A stretch of DNA of 64,000 nucleotides, taken from Euphorbia lathyris. Its lineage: Eukaryota > Streptophyta > Magnoliopsida > Malpighiales > Euphorbiaceae. This document shows, in pieces, positions 1 through 12,827 of this stretch. The stretch lies in the NCBI RefSeq assembly GCF_963576675.1, contig NC_088911.1, positions 137,829,929 to 137,893,928 on the forward strand, read 5' to 3'. Numbering within the stretch: position 1 is the first letter of the stretch; the number at the start of each line of letters is the position of its first letter. A program made the position numbers and the translations under genes. A model generated the notes under the pieces. The model did not search any database. It worked only from the letters and a program-made list of their open reading frames with translations, and was not told the DNA's origin.

Positions 1-120
1 TGTAGTTTGTAATTGTACTATATTTTTATTTATAACCTTTCGTTTGGTTATAAAGATCTATGTTGTTTATTTATAATTATGGTCGGCAGGGCACCACAAA
101 TATATATATTGATTTGGCTT

Positions 121-525
121 ACTCCCTTGAACTTGACACGTTTTGGCTATTGGCACCCTGAACTTTTAAAATAACCTACCACACATCTGTAGTTGGCTTT
201 AAAAACCTATTACACACCTATAGTTAGTTTTAAAAATCTATAACACATCTATACTTGACTCATTCGGACCTCCTACACACAAAATCGTTGATCTTTCATC
301 AACAAGGTGGTATGTGTGTTATAGAAAAGAAGAAAAGCGCAAGAGTTCGTTCAGTATGCCACCTCATTCGTCAAAAATGAAAAATCAACGATTTTGTGAG
401 GTCCGAATGAGCCAATTATAGGTGTGCGATAGGTTTTTAAAGGCAACTATAGGTGTGTGATAGATTATTTTAAAAGTTTAGGGTGCCATTAGGCAAAATT
501 TGCCAAGTTTATGTCACGTCCGTGA
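121..525. mobile_element. Fold-back MITE (family A, copy 1)
   Basis: The two halves are long imperfect inverted repeats of each other. The left arm holds GGCACCCTGAACTTTTAAAA and the right arm its complement, and the central part repeats AAAATCGTTGAT against ATCAACGATTTT. No ORF is present. A second copy of the same family lies at 50672-51102. Exact ends and target duplication could not be fixed. Confidence 0.65.
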
Positions 526-751
526 CTGAATTTCTAGAATTTATATTTTAATATTAGTATATACGATAATTATTAGGTGTGTGATTTTTATTTGGTGTTA
601 TAGAAAAAGTTTGAAGTTAATTCGATGATTTTATGTATAAATTAAAAGTTAGGATAATTTTTAAAAGATTATAAAACAATGGAGGATCAAATATGATATT
701 TATCGAATTTGGATATATATCATCCAAATCTTTCCGGAATCATCTATTAAA

Positions 752-752
<1 letters not shown>

Positions 753-794
<42 letters not shown>
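753..794. repeat. (AT)n microsatellite
   Basis: An uninterrupted run of about 42 bp of AT dinucleotides. Confidence 0.9.
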
Positions 795-796
<2 letters not shown>

Positions 797-1539
797 TTTT
801 TCTTTTCTTTATTCCTTTTAAAATTCATCAGTTTTCTCTGAACTGTTTCTCCACCGTTTCTTTGATTTACGGAGATTCGACCGTCCGAATCACTCGAAAT
901 TGAAACCATAGCATCCTTATGTATAGATTTAAGTCCTAACCAAAGAGTTTTTGAGTTTCGGCAGTGTTTGGAGGGCAATGTCTTAGACAGAGTTTAGAGG
1001 CGAATTGAACGGATTTGTGGTTTTTCATTAGTAGCCAAGGTAAGTAACTATCAACTATATTTTGAGTTTTATGTATACAGATATATATATAATCACAGAA
1101 GTTTCAGAAATTGATATTTTAGGGTTATGCAGGAATTTTGTAAAATTGGGGTTTTTCATGATTTTGCTTTTTATTGTGAAATTACGATTCAAATGAAGTT
1201 ATTGATTATGTTTCTATCTGAATTTCAAATTTTACTTGATTATGTTGATTTAAGGCTTAATTTGATTGATTTACATATATACATATATGTTTTTGGTTTC
1301 AATATATATTTATATTTGAACAAAATGAATTTGATGATTTCTTACGAATTGTTTTTGGATTGAGAAATCTGTTGCGGTTATTGTTGTTATTATTTTGGAT
1401 TGAAGTCCAAATATGATTTTTATGATACAAAATGGCTAATTGAAGCCAAATGATTTATGGTTATGAAATAGTTTGGAATTTGATTGTAAAAGGAAATTTG
1501 AGCATGTTATGATTTTATGATTTTATATCCATCGAGAGT

Positions 1540-1829
1540 TATCCGGATCGATGGTTTTATATTTGAAGACCATGTTCAGTGAGGGACATGGCTTGTGTAC
1601 ACAGTCTGAAGACCTATCGGGTATGGCAGCGAAGTGTTGGGTAAGACCATATGAGATAGGCAATGTTAAGAGACGTCTCGACTATATATGTGGTTATAGA
1701 TTGATACTTAAAGGGAGAAACTCGAGGATGGATACAATGTTCAGTTCATTTTGATATAAGGTTTTACGTTTGATTAAATACGAGTTGGTTTGATAAAACA
1801 CTTAAGGTCGTCTAGAGTCGGGTGTGACA
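1540..1829 (+). repeat. Possible end of a Ty3-gypsy-type LTR
   Basis: The segment closes with GTCGGGTGTGACA, which resembles the 3' terminus of LTRs from several plant Ty3-gypsy lineages. No partner LTR, PBS or pol sequence is nearby, so at best it is a degraded solo LTR. Its left boundary is unknown; flanking DNA from 526 shows no gene. Confidence 0.25.
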
Positions 1830-3285
1830 GTTTAGATGTGTATATATGCATTAAGCGTATTGATTTTGATGAATGGCTCTCAAAGTCCTTTTAAAATTGT
1901 GATTAAAAAAATGAAAGCATGTAACCGAAAGGTTTCAACGATCATAGTTCCTATTAAGAATTACTTACAAATGTTCTTCTTTTATCAGCAGATCGCACTG
2001 TTCCGATAGGAATTATATACTCATTTTGCCTTTCTTGGATCATGTTCACAATAATATTCTTTTAATAATATAGTGAGTACACATCCTTCGGGTGCTGACT
2101 TAACATTTCATCCGGATCATAGCCGTAGTCCACATGGAGTCTTGACCATATCTTAAGAGCCTTTATCGGAACACTCAATGTCCAACTCTTGACCATTCCT
2201 TCGATCACATCTCAATCCTCTTTATGGCCCCTTATAAACTCTTTCTATGACCTCTAACCATGGATCTTAATTGAGATTCGATATATGACATTCCATATAT
2301 CATTATCGAGTTCTAGCCACTTTTTTAATGAGCTCCCTTGAGGTCCAATTTGACCTCGTCGTAGAGACCCACGGAATAGTTTAATGCTGTTAGCAGATTC
2401 CACAACTTCTAATTGTCAGCCTGTTGGTTTTTGAGAAATAGATGAGAGCTGGTCTAAAGATTTAAGATTGGTCTCTATGTCCAAAATGAAGTTTGAACCC
2501 TCATTCTTGATTATTTTATCCTAAATTTAAACCTAATTAATTAGTTTTTTTTTTTATATAAAAGCATGTTATTAATCATAGTAAAAAACGCAAACACAAA
2601 ACTTATAATAAAATGAAAGGAGTAATGAAGAATGACTTTAATTAAGAAAGAGACAGTGTAAAATTTGTCTTGAAATCTAATTAAAATGGCTTTAATGAGG
2701 AAAGATGCAATCTAAAAAGCGACTTAGTAAACTCAAATAAATTAATAAGATCCATTAAAATATCTAAGCTTAAACTAGAATTTAAATTGGATTTTTTAAA
2801 GTATAGAATGAACATTATCAAGAAATAGGCAATCTAAAGGATGACCGAGTAAACTTGGTAGACTTTTCTTAGCAATATTTTTTACTATCCACAAGTCAGT
2901 AAATCAAGGGGGAAAAGTTATTTCCAGATACAATCAATATTACAATTTTGAGTACCCCGGAACTGGTCATTCCTAAAGGAGTTCATGAAGGGTATAACAA
3001 ATATACCTTATCTCCACATCGGATCGAGAACGGAGTCAGATGGATCAAAAACTGCTGATTCATATAGAGCCATCCAACTCGAACCAGCTAACCAGCAACC
3101 ATCGCTGTATGCATTATATGAACAGACAGCAAACGACCAGGATCATTCAGTAGAACGGATACAAAGACAACTTTTTTCACGAAAAATAAACATATGTAAC
3201 ACCAAATCAATATTACAATTTTGAGTACCATTTTGTAGAAGAAATGTAGTCCCAAAGTAACATCATGCTCTTCATAGCTGAATAA
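1830..3285. other. Intergenic, no gene seen
   Basis: AT-rich DNA downstream of the SLD5 stop codon. The part next to 3285 should contain the SLD5 3'UTR (minus strand). A 79-codon open frame at 2985-3224 on the opposite strand has no recognisable domain and is not called. Confidence 0.4.
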
Positions 3286-5950
3286 CTAAACCAAGTCTAT
3301 TTTGCCCATCTCTAGAGGCTTTTTGATAAATTTGTAACATACGAAAGTAAGCAAATCTTTCTCCATTTCCGTAATTTCCATACTGACAAAATGAACAAGA
3401 TGATTGATTGCTCAGTGAAATTTTCATATTCACATCCTAGCGTAAAATAGTGAACAAAAGGGCCAATATTAGAGCATCATATTACCTGTAGTCTGGCTCG
3501 AAGTCCATGTTAGAGAGATACTGTTTGGCTTTGCAAATAACAAATGTGTCAAGTCGCGGTTCTGGGACTGCAGTTAATGCAAAGTGGAACTATAAACATA
3601 AAAGCTCCTACTGAAAGAATGTGATTTAAACATAGCTTGTTTATAAACTCTAGATTATACAACAATATGAAGAAAGAGGGTAAATTGCACTTACAGTAAC
3701 TGAAGTTTGGAGTCCATTTTAAAAGGTATATGAAAGAAAATGACTGAGTTTAACATGTGATTTCAATGAAGTCATTTTGAACCATTTGTCTATAAAAACT
3801 CACGGTAACATTGACTTAACACAAAATACAACTAATTATATGCCAACTAAGTGCCACATTGGACTAAAGCACAACGAATGTCACATATTCATGGAAACTT
3901 GAGTATTTTCACATGCTAGTATTTTCACAGTAAGCATATACGACAACTTGAGCATCTTGGACAAAAGTTTAAAGTTAAAACATATCAGGAATCAGCATTC
4001 CATTCACCGCAGTAAGCTTATGATGAACTAGTCCTGTTTTAAGAATTTGCATTAATTAAGACTCGGGATTGGCTTAAGAAGCTCGTTCTGACATTATCTT
4101 CATCACAGCCTAAGTTCATTAAAGTGCAATTACAAAACTGTAGCAGCAATAGATAAATAGAAATAGGGGTGTCAACATGAGTTCTCATGTCATAATCATG
4201 ATATGTGATCTATATATTCCACATGATTATGTATGATGTAAATGCAAACAAAAGAAAAATGATAATTGTATCAAACAAGTAGTGTCAGTCAGGTTGTTTC
4301 AGTAAATCCTGTAAACGTGTTAGAAATTGAAAATCCTAATCTTAAACAAAACCTCATAGGCAATATGCATAATTTGAAAAAATAAAAAAGTCACTGAACA
4401 TTTATCCATAATCCAAAACCACATCCTGTTAAATTAAAATTTGGGAATCCCAGTTATGGAAATACTGCAAGAAAAGCTTTGACTATGTAAACTAGGTAAT
4501 AGGTATGCAAAATTTACTTGTCTGCGTCAAACAAGTTGGTTATACAACTTCATATTGTGGGGATTAAAAGACAAAATATTTGGAACCAAATGCACAGAGT
4601 ACAGGATGCTAAAGTTTGGTGGACATTACCCATATCGTCAGTTTCACTTGTTGTGGATTGTTTCAGTATGGACTGATAATTATCAGGCAATTTTGACAGA
4701 ACAGTGTCATCGAGATGATTTCCCAAATCATCGGTGCACCTGCAACAATTCAATTAACTTCACAACTGAGACCCACAAATTGCTAAAAGTGCTACTAGGG
4801 ATCACTGATGCTTTCACCTTCGTGCAAACACTTGCTCCTGCTTGGAAAGCCGATTCAGAAGGTGGTCCGTTTTTAAAATGTGGAACAAGTACTCCTCAAT
4901 CTGCAATGAAACAAGCATGATAAACAGATAGCATATATGCAGTGTGATATACATGGAGTCTGAAGAGGAACATAGCATTTTTCATTAAAAACTAGAATGT
5001 TCTTTCTAGATTCTTAAAAAATGCCCATAGGAAAAAATGACAAACTTCCACCATCCAATCACACCTTGATAGAACATTAAAGTTAAGTACCTTTTGTAGG
5101 CGAACTCGGAAATATGATCTCAACAGAAACTGGGTCCTGTCGAGATCCATCTGATAAAGTGACACTGTTAAAGGATCTACATTGTCAGCTTCAGATATCT
5201 CCACGTTTTGTTCCTGCAAAAACCCACTAAATAAATATCCATAAAACTTGTACACAATTTCATACATCTACTCCGCATAAGTTCCACTTGAAGTTCACAT
5301 TATTATAAAAGTTCATCTTCAAATCATCGCCCAAAGGACGGGAATCTAGTATCAAATTAACCTTCACAAAGCAGTCAATCATAATTTTCAAGTTCAATTA
5401 TATCAAGCAATCAACGCAATTTAATGCCAGACTCATCAACCCATTCAGTCAATTTCAGGGCTAAATTCAATCCCGAACACTACTAATGAAACATCAGCTA
5501 TTTATCATTCAATTGCTCGAAAAAAAAAAGAGAGTGAGCCAAACACTGAAATATTAGAATTGAGAAGGACTACAACAGACCAATTTGTGTGCATTTATCT
5601 CATTAATTTCTCAGTAAAATACAATCCTCAACAGATAATTAATCATCATCTAATCGAAAACAAGTAATCCGAACACAGAAATATTAGAGTTAAGGACTAA
5701 ATCGGACCAAATTTTGTGAATGTATCTAATAAATTTATCAGCAAACAAACAGAAAAACTATAAACAGTACCGCCAATTCAATCTGCTCTTTAATCCTCTG
5801 AACCAAAGCAGCTTCAAACTGAAGAATCTCCGGTGCCGCCTTCTCGTTACGCCAAGCTGTCTTCAATAGCTCAACATCAGTCGTCGAAATCAAAGTCTGA
5901 TAATCATCCATCATCGGAATCGCCGACTCATCTGCAGATCCCGAAGCCAT
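3286..5950 (-). CDS. SLD5: GINS complex subunit SLD5 (six exons)
   Basis: Sld5 is one of four GINS subunits; GINS joins Cdc45 and MCM2-7 in the replicative helicase in the nucleus. Coding exons on the minus strand are 5950-5771, 5213-5091, 4900-4818, 4739-4630, 3567-3486 and 3382-3286. All introns are GT-AG and the phases agree. They sum to 675 nt, or 224 residues, close to the usual plant Sld5 length of about 220. Recognisable family blocks are TDVELLKTAWRNEKAAPEIL near the N-terminus, then FLLRSYFRVRLQKIEEYLFHI across exons 2-3, CTDDLGNHLDDTVLSKLP in exon 4, VPEPRLDTFVICKAK in exon 5, and a C-terminus GKIDLV. The ATG at 5950 begins MASGSADES, followed by DDYQTLISTTDVE as expected. The largest intron is 3568-4629. 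No lesion was seen, so the gene appears functional. Family assignment is from memory of the motifs. Confidence 0.92.
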
Positions 5951-6056
5951 CTGATCTGATTCCTAAACTCAATCTCCCTCCCTGATTTCTCCCGTTCTCC
6001 GACTCTTAGAAGTTGAAATTTGGGAGGGAAAACCCACGGCATTGTAATGAGAACTG

Positions 6057-6064
6057 GCGGCAAA
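6057..6064 (-). promoter_or_regulatory. E2F-type site upstream of SLD5
   Basis: On the minus strand this reads TTTGCCGC, an exact match to the E2F consensus TTTSSCGC, 107-114 bp upstream of the SLD5 ATG. Plant replication genes are commonly controlled by E2F at G1/S, so position and gene fit. Functional use is inferred. Confidence 0.5.
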
Positions 6065-6239
6065 GTGAAATTAGAGTATTGTAGACGAGACCGATCACGA
6101 GTTTGTGCGTGAATCTAACACCATTGGATTTAAGATGCGTAACAAAATGAACGGCGGAGATTGATGGGGTTCGATTCACGCACAAACTAGAGATATGTCC
6201 CCTCTTATTATTAGGTAAGGAAATAGATGGCATTAATAA

Positions 6240-7370
6240 TGCGTTTTATAGGAAAAGGAAAGGAGGAGAGGATGGGCTGTAATTAATAATGCGAATCAAA
6301 GACCAATTTCATATTCGGCACAAAGTAATTTTACTTTTTCAACACAGTTATATATTTTTTATTTTTTTTATAGTATAGTTTTTTTTTTATGATTATCCAG
6401 TAGTAATTTATTTTTCATTTTATGAATGGTATAATTGGGAGTAACAATATAAGTAAATTGAAACGATTTTAAATAGGGTAAAGCCACAAAAAATCTCTAT
6501 GCTGTATTGGTAATTTTAGTAGTCTTTTTTTTTTCTGTTTCGGTACCCATAGGTCGGTGTCTTTTGGGTTAGGTTTGGATAATAAAATTGATCATAAGTT
6601 CAGTCCAGTCCAGATCCGTTAAAGCTCGTCTATTTCGTAGGAGGGTTTGGAATTAATAAAAATAGCACGGGTCGAGCTGGGCCGGCCCGTTTATTAATGT
6701 TAATTATTAATTTATATAATAAATATTTAATTTTAAGTATAAATTTTATTTTTTATAATTAAAAATTATGCATATATTTTTAGATAGGTTTATATGGATT
6801 GAGTTTGAAATTAGATTTTTAAACTTGAGCTCAGTCCGGCCTGAGCCGGCCTAAATTAATAGTGGATTGGACTGAATTTGGACTGAACATTTTTACATAA
6901 AAGTCTGGTAGGTGCTCCGACTATGGACGGGTATTGGTACATGGTTTTATTCCTCTTACTTTTTTTGTTATATTTGTAATATTTCATCTAATGAAATGAT
7001 ACACGACATTTTATATATATAAAAAAAAAGTAAATTGAACTGATTTTAAATAGGGTAAATTCCAAAAAAAAAAAATTATGTATGCTTTTACATTTTGTCA
7101 AAATAAATATCTGTGGATTATTATTATTTTCGTCCAAATGGGACGTAGGTTTTTTTTTTTTACAATCATGAGATGATTAAGGTTTTTTGGTTTGCTAAAA
7201 ACAAGGACCTCGAAATTAAAATGATCATTGACGATCTTACAATTCAAAGATTTTATATTCTAAGCAACTTTAATTCTTCAAATTTTTAATTTGAACTTTC
7301 CATTTTGAGGTCGTTAATTTACAAGAACACCTCTGAAATCAAATATGGGTTATGAGTCGAACTCATCCTC
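6240..7370. other. Intergenic, AT-rich
   Basis: No coding signal. Around 6540-6920 there are GC-richer patches (for example GGGCTGGGCCGGCCCG at about 6670 and GGCCTGAGCCGGCC at about 6838) that could be arms of a degraded fold-back element, but I could not define ends. Confidence 0.35.
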
Positions 7371-7374
7371 TTAC

Positions 7375-7513
7375 TTTTTTTTTTGGTAGAAAAATGTTTA
7401 GGTAAATGTAGGCCCACTTCAAGGGAGGCTAAATTTTAAAGGAATAGGAAATCGAATCTCAAGCCTATAAATAGAGATTCAACTCCTTACCACTCGGATC
7501 AACCCTCATTGAC
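7375..7513 (-). mobile_element. tRNA-derived SINE-like element
   Basis: Read on the minus strand it has a box A-like stretch (TTGATCCGAGTGGTAAGGAG) followed about 30 bp later by a box B-like GAGATTCGATTTC, then a body ending in an A-rich tail at about 7375-7390. This is the layout of a tRNA-derived SINE. It does not fold as a real tRNA. Target duplications were not resolved. Confidence 0.45.
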
Positions 7514-7534
7514 AACTTATCCTCTTGCTAAATA

Positions 7535-7565
<31 letters not shown>

Positions 7566-7571
<6 letters not shown>

Positions 7572-7626
7572 TCATGTGTGACACATTCTTTATGGTGTCA
7601 CAAGCCTTATTGTGTGACAACAGTGG
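7566..7626. repeat. MULE left terminal inverted repeat
   Basis: Begins GAGAGATCATGTGTGACA and ends near CTTATTGTGTGACAACA. It aligns with the reverse complement of about 35860-35918 at roughly three-quarters identity by eye, with two small gaps. It starts directly after a (TA)n run. Confidence 0.75.
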
Positions 7627-7842
7627 GTTTTTTGTAATTGTTTAAAAACGGAGGGGGTATATTTGTAATTTTTCACGCTTAGTATAAATAGTTATTTAGT
7701 CAGGGGTATATTTGTAATCTTTATTTTTTCTTCGGTTTTTCTTTCTTCTCCGGTTCTTCTCCGATATTTCTCTCATTTTCCGATTACCCTGTTTCATTTC
7801 CGATCATTTTTTTGTGGATTTTTTCGTTCGATTTCTTTGTTC

Positions 7843-8091
7843 CGGCTCTCATTTGGTGTATTTGGGAAGATATCGGTGAGTTCCTCTATGTTTTCGTGTT
7901 CGTTTTCATCGTATTTCTATTTGTTGTTTGTTCATTTCCGTTCGTTTTTTTTTGTTGAATATTCTGTTCGACTTATGGCTCTCATTTCGTGTATTTGTTA
8001 CTTTATCGGTAGGTTCGGCTCTCCTTTGGTGTATTTGGAAAGATATCGGTGAGTTGCTCTGTGTTTTCATGTTCGTTTTTATCGCATTTCT
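7843..8091. repeat. 173-bp-period duplication near MULE left end
   Basis: A block of about 76 bp (CGGCTCTCATTTGGTGTATT and onward) at 7843-7918 recurs at 8016-8091 with few differences. It lies in the leader of the Ulp1-like gene, within the T-rich region before its ATG. Open frames here are low-complexity and not called as genes. Confidence 0.75.
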
Positions 8092-8446
8092 GTTTTTTGT
8101 ACAGGTTTTCTTTGTGCATGTTAGATATTGTATTATTCATGTTCTTAGTTTTTTTTGTTTATATTTTCTGTTTAGGTTTTGTATTTTGTTTTTGTTTTGT
8201 TTCTTATTTTTTAGGGTTTCAACGGCATTGCATTTTGATTTTTCATTCTTTCCGTCTCTCATTTGTTAGTTTTCTGACTTGTATATGTGTTTTTTTTGTT
8301 TTTCAGTATATATCATAATGTCTAAAACTACTTCTAGTAGAAAAGTTTGTTTGCGTGAGAATGTTATTGATCTTTCGTTGCTTGATGCTATAAATTCTGA
8401 ATATATAGCAGATGATGAAGACAGGTGCTATTTTTTTACTTATGTT

Positions 8447-8603
8447 TTCATGGAACAATATATGTTTTTGTTTTGAACAATATATGTATTTGTTTGGAAC
8501 AATATATGTATTCGTTTGGAACAATATTTTTGTATTCGTTATGAACAATATTTGTATTCGTATGGAACAATATATAAATTCATTTGGAACCATATATGTA
8601 TTT
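8447..8603 (+). repeat. Tandem ~30-bp AT-rich repeats with GGAACAATAT core
   Basis: About six imperfect copies of a unit like TTTGGAACAATATATGTATT follow one another in the first intron of the Ulp1-like gene. The same core is scattered over the noncoding parts of the whole MULE. Confidence 0.8.
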
Positions 8604-9928
8604 TGTTGATTTTAGTATTGTTGTTAATCTTGTTATTTGTTATGTTTCAATGGTCTTTGAAAAGAAAAGTGATGAAGGAAGTAAGAAGAGATTTGTAAAG
8701 AAATCTGATGCTTTGAGGAAAAAGTCATCAAATATTGATATGCCTGTTGATGAAAGTTCTTCTGATGCTCGGGATAATATGAATGATCATGATTTTGTGA
8801 TCAGTGCGAGTACACCATCTGAAGAACAAGGAGAAGATGAATATGTTGTTTCTGGCAAAGATGGAAATAAAAGAAATGTTAGAGTTAATTTGAAGGGAGA
8901 TGGTTCTTCTAGATTGAAGAGGAAGAAGGTTGAGGTTGTGAAAGGAGATGGTGGTTCTATATTGAAGAGGAAGAAGGTCGAGGTTGTGAAAGGAGATGGT
9001 GGTTCTAGATCTGGTTCTAATGTTGTGAACCGTAATTCTGAAAGAAGGATGGTGAAGAAGGACAGTCTTTATTCTGTTATAGAGGAAGATTTTTATGCTG
9101 TAGGATTGAATCAGAGGGTTCGTCCAACAGCTTTTATTAAGTTTGTTAAAAGTATGCCAGAGACACACAAAGCTGCTATTAGGAATATAGGCTTTGGTGG
9201 TTTTTTGTCAGGGTCGGTCCTGACAATTCATGGGCCCTAGGCAAATTAAGGAATAAATGCCCCTATGAAAAAAAATGGTATGTAACAAAATTTTCCAAAA
9301 ATCGTTTTTCAAATAACAATTTTTTTTCCATTCGAATCACTATTCTACTATTGCTATCGTCATCAATAAATATATCTTCTGAAAATCGCCTTTTACGAGA
9401 TCAATTTCAATACATGATAAATAGAAAAGTATTTTATTAGTAATTAGACGATATGTTTTATTACATTCACTAAATACAATTGTTTTATAATTTCTTTAAA
9501 TTATGAATTAAACTCCTATTTGACCCATGTAGTATCCAAAATTTTATCGTTTGGCAAATAAGGTATTATTTGATAACATTTGCCCTTAGGAGTATTTTCA
9601 TAAAGGACATTTAACTCATTTTGGATAAAAAAAACTAACCTATTTGTTAAAAAAATTGCCTATAATTTTTTTATTGCATGTTTCACAATTAAATCATATC
9701 ATCAAAAATATTTTTCAATATGTCATTATTTTTCATATATAATAAATAGAGTATGATAAAAATTTAGACTTCAATTCACAAATTCTAAACTTTACTAAAT
9801 ATATTTTAGACTCTTAATTTATAAACCTTAATCTTAAAAATATTTTAAAAATAATGATTTTATTTGTTTAACATAACTCAAAGTATTATATTTAATATAA
9901 CTTAAAGTATTATTTGATATAATTGTAA

Positions 9929-12827
9929 ATGAGTTTTAATGAGGTTTTAAAAATGAATTTGTATAAGGTCACACCTCTAGATAATGAAAGATTATCGGAA
10001 CCATTTACCCTTGAAGAGTTTCGAAGGGCACTTTTTGACATGCACCCGGACAAGTCCCCCGGCCCGGATGGTTTTAATGCTGGTTTCTTTCAACAATTTT
10101 GGTTGTTGATTGGTCCTTCAATTTTTCAAGCAGGTAAATCTTGGTTGGAGATGGGTAAGTTCCCTGCTACTCTAAATGATTCAATTATTACCCTCATCCC
10201 GAAATGTGAACAACCTTTGTCTATGAAGGATTTGAGACCCATTGCTTTGTGCAATGTGATTTATAAAATCATCTCAAAAGTTCTTGCAAATCGGTTAAAA
10301 GAAGTGCTTCCTAATCTCATATCTGAATCTCAATCCGCCTTCATTAATGGTAGATCAATTCATGATAATATTTTGATTGCTTTTGAAATAATTCATAGTA
10401 TGAAAAGAAATATTGGAAGGAAAAAGGGGGAGGTTGCACTTAAGATAGATATAAGCAAAGCATATGATAAAGTGAGTTGGGATTATTTGTCATATGTTCT
10501 CATAAAGTTGGGATTCTCGGAGGTGTGGATTGGATATATAATGTTGTGTGTTAAATCAGTTAAATATTCAATTAAAGTTAATGATCAAATTGTTGGTCCT
10601 TTCCCCCCCCCCCCCCCCCGGAGAGGTTTGAGGCAAGGAGATCCACTATCGCCTTATTTATTTCTATTATGTGTTGAAGGGTTGCCTGCTTTGATGCTGG
10701 ATGCTGAAAGAAGGGGGGTTATTCATGGAGCTAAAGTGAATAGAAGGGCTCCATCAATCTCTCATTTATTGTTTGCTGATGATGCTTTTTTGTTTGTTCA
10801 AGCAAATATTGAGGAATGTAGAGAATTAAAGAAGTTACTAAATCTGTATGAGCATGCTTCGGGACAAGCTGTCAATTTCTCTAAATCAGGCATACTGTGT
10901 AGCAATAATGTACATCCAATGCTAGTAGAGGGGATCTCATCTATTTTGGAAGTTTCTCAACCTATCAATACAGGTCGATACCTTGGTTTACCTTCACTTG
11001 TTGGAAGAAAGAAGAAGGTGATATTTGCATTCTTAAAAGATAAACTATGGAAGAAAATTCAATCTTGGAGATCTAAGCCCTTTATCTAAAGCTGGTAAAG
11101 ATACTCTAATCAGAGCAGCAGGTCAAGCTTTGCCGGTTTATTTTATGAGTGTTTTTATGCTTCCTATTTCAACTGCCGAAGAACTTCAAAAGATGTTGAA
11201 TTCATTTTGGTGGGGTAATAAGAGAGACGGATCAAGAGGGATAAATTGGTTGGCTTGGGATAAATTATGTATTCAAAAAGATGATGGTGGATTGGGATTC
11301 CGAGATTTCACTGCCTTTAATTTAGCAATACTGGGAAAACAAGGTTGGCGGTTACAGTCAGCCCCTGAGTCTTTGGTCAGTAAATTTTTTAAAGCAAAAT
11401 ACTATCCAAATGGGGATTTTTTAAAAGCTAGGTTGGGTCACTCACCAAGCTATATATGGTGAAGTATTTGGGGTTCTCAGTTATTGTTGCAAAAAGGGGG
11501 GCGGTGGAAAATTGGAGATGGTACGTCTATCAATGTATGGAAAGATCCATGGTTAAGAGATTCGCCTTCTATGACAATCTCTACCGCAATAGTTGAAGGG
11601 TTGGAAAATTTAAAAGTAAGCGATCTTTTTATCCCTAGAACAATTGAATGGGATGTTGAACTATTACAAGAAATCTTTTTGGAACAAGATTTAATGGCCA
11701 TCATTCGGTCAACTCCGCGTGTATCTGGAAGAAAAGACCAGTTTATATGGAATGCTTCCCGTAATGGATGTTATTCGGTTCGTAGTGCATGCCGCCTTGG
11801 AATGGAGGAAATACCAAGCAGTACACATCTTAGAGTTGAGGGAGAGTGGAAAAAGATATGGAGAGCTAATGTGCCATTTAAAGTCAGATATTTTTGTTGG
11901 AGGCTTGTTCGCGATTGTATCCCAACTCGTCACCAGCTCAAGAGTTGGGGGATTAACATAGAGGATGATTGTGTTATGTGTGCACGGGACTTGGAGGATA
12001 ATTGGCATTTATTTGTGCTATGTCCAAAAGTTATGGAAGTTTGGAGGGAGGCGAGCCTTGGTAATTTAATTGAACAATCAAGCCTTGATGCGGATAACTT
12101 TGCTGGCTTCTTTTTCTATTTTTGCAGATTAGCTGGTGCAAAAAATTCTGAGATTTTTATGCTGCTGCTGTGGTCATGGTGGGAGGCGAGGAATGACTAC
12201 TTTTGGAATAAAAAATCTGCTACTGCCGTTGGAGTCGTTATGAGGAGTAAGCGTTGCCTTACTGACTGGAAGACGGCTAGGGAGCGAAGTATAATTCCTT
12301 CTGTGATACCTAGGGAGGACGACTGCCAAAAATTATGGCATCGACCACCGACTGATATTGTTTCCTGTTGCACAGATGCAAGCATATTTACAATTCTTGG
12401 AAAAACAGGAGGTAGTGCAGTACTTAGAGATTCACATGGTGCCTTTATCTCGGCCCGGAAAAATCTGGTGGAAGGAATTATGGAAGTTAGGGAGGCGGAA
12501 GCTTGGGCCGTCTTACATGCACTTGAATGGACCATGGAGGCAGGTTACAATAAAATTCTATTTGAATCTGATTCCTTGTCCACTGTTAAAGCTATTACTT
12601 CTGGACGTTTGGATCAGTCTGAGTTTGGTGATATTATTGGGCGATGTCGCACACTTTTATCATCTCACAACGGTTACACTATCCGTTTTATTAGAAGACA
12701 AGCAAACGGTTTAGCTCATGCTTTTGCTAGAGCGGTCTCTCAATTTGCTAGTCAGTGTTACCACCAAGACAATTATGCAAGTTGTTATAAATTATTTTTT
12801 ATCAATTATATACATAACGTAGTCTAA
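9929..12827 (+). pseudogene. LINE (L1-type) reverse transcriptase - RNase H fragment inside the hAT
   Basis: This is the C-terminal part of a plant L1-type ORF2; the endonuclease part is absent. Reverse-transcriptase motifs run in order: DKSPGPDGFNAGFF, LRPIALCNVIYKIISKVLANR, SAFINGRSIHDN, RGLRQGDPLSPYLF and the catalytic FADDAFLF (about 10770). A zinc-binding RVT region (CVMCARDLEDNWHLFVLCP) and a plant-type RNase H follow (CTDAS, EAEAWAVLHALEW, FESDS). The reading frame is broken by one extra base near 11077 (TAA at 11087) and by TGA at 11460, where CGA is expected. A 17-C run at 10603-10619 adds extra prolines before RGLRQGD. After the stop at 12825 there is no 3'UTR and no poly(A) tail before the hAT end, which is unusual for a LINE insertion. 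Confidence 0.85.
10603..10619 (+). repeat. Poly(C) run of 17
   Basis: A run of 17 C inside the LINE reverse-transcriptase frame, translated as extra prolines between IVGPF and RRGLRQGD. Homopolymer growth or a sequencing/assembly error are both possible. Confidence 0.9.

Noticed and set aside
2985..3224. 79-codon plus-strand frame near SLD5
   Set aside because: No recognised domain, no clear promoter or splice context, and it overlaps the likely SLD5 3'UTR.
6006..6233. 75-codon minus-strand frame upstream of SLD5
   Set aside because: It lies in the promoter/leader of SLD5, has no domain, and overlaps an imperfect inverted repeat around ATTCACGCACAAACTC.
7837..8318. Overlapping hydrophobic Phe/Leu/Cys-rich frames
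   Set aside because: They come from T-rich leader DNA that includes a 173-bp duplication; three overlapping frames show the same bias.
8728..9168. 146-codon minus-strand open frame
   Set aside because: It is the antisense shadow of the Lys-rich exon of the Ulp1-like gene; composition is Ile/Arg/Thr-rich low complexity with no domain.
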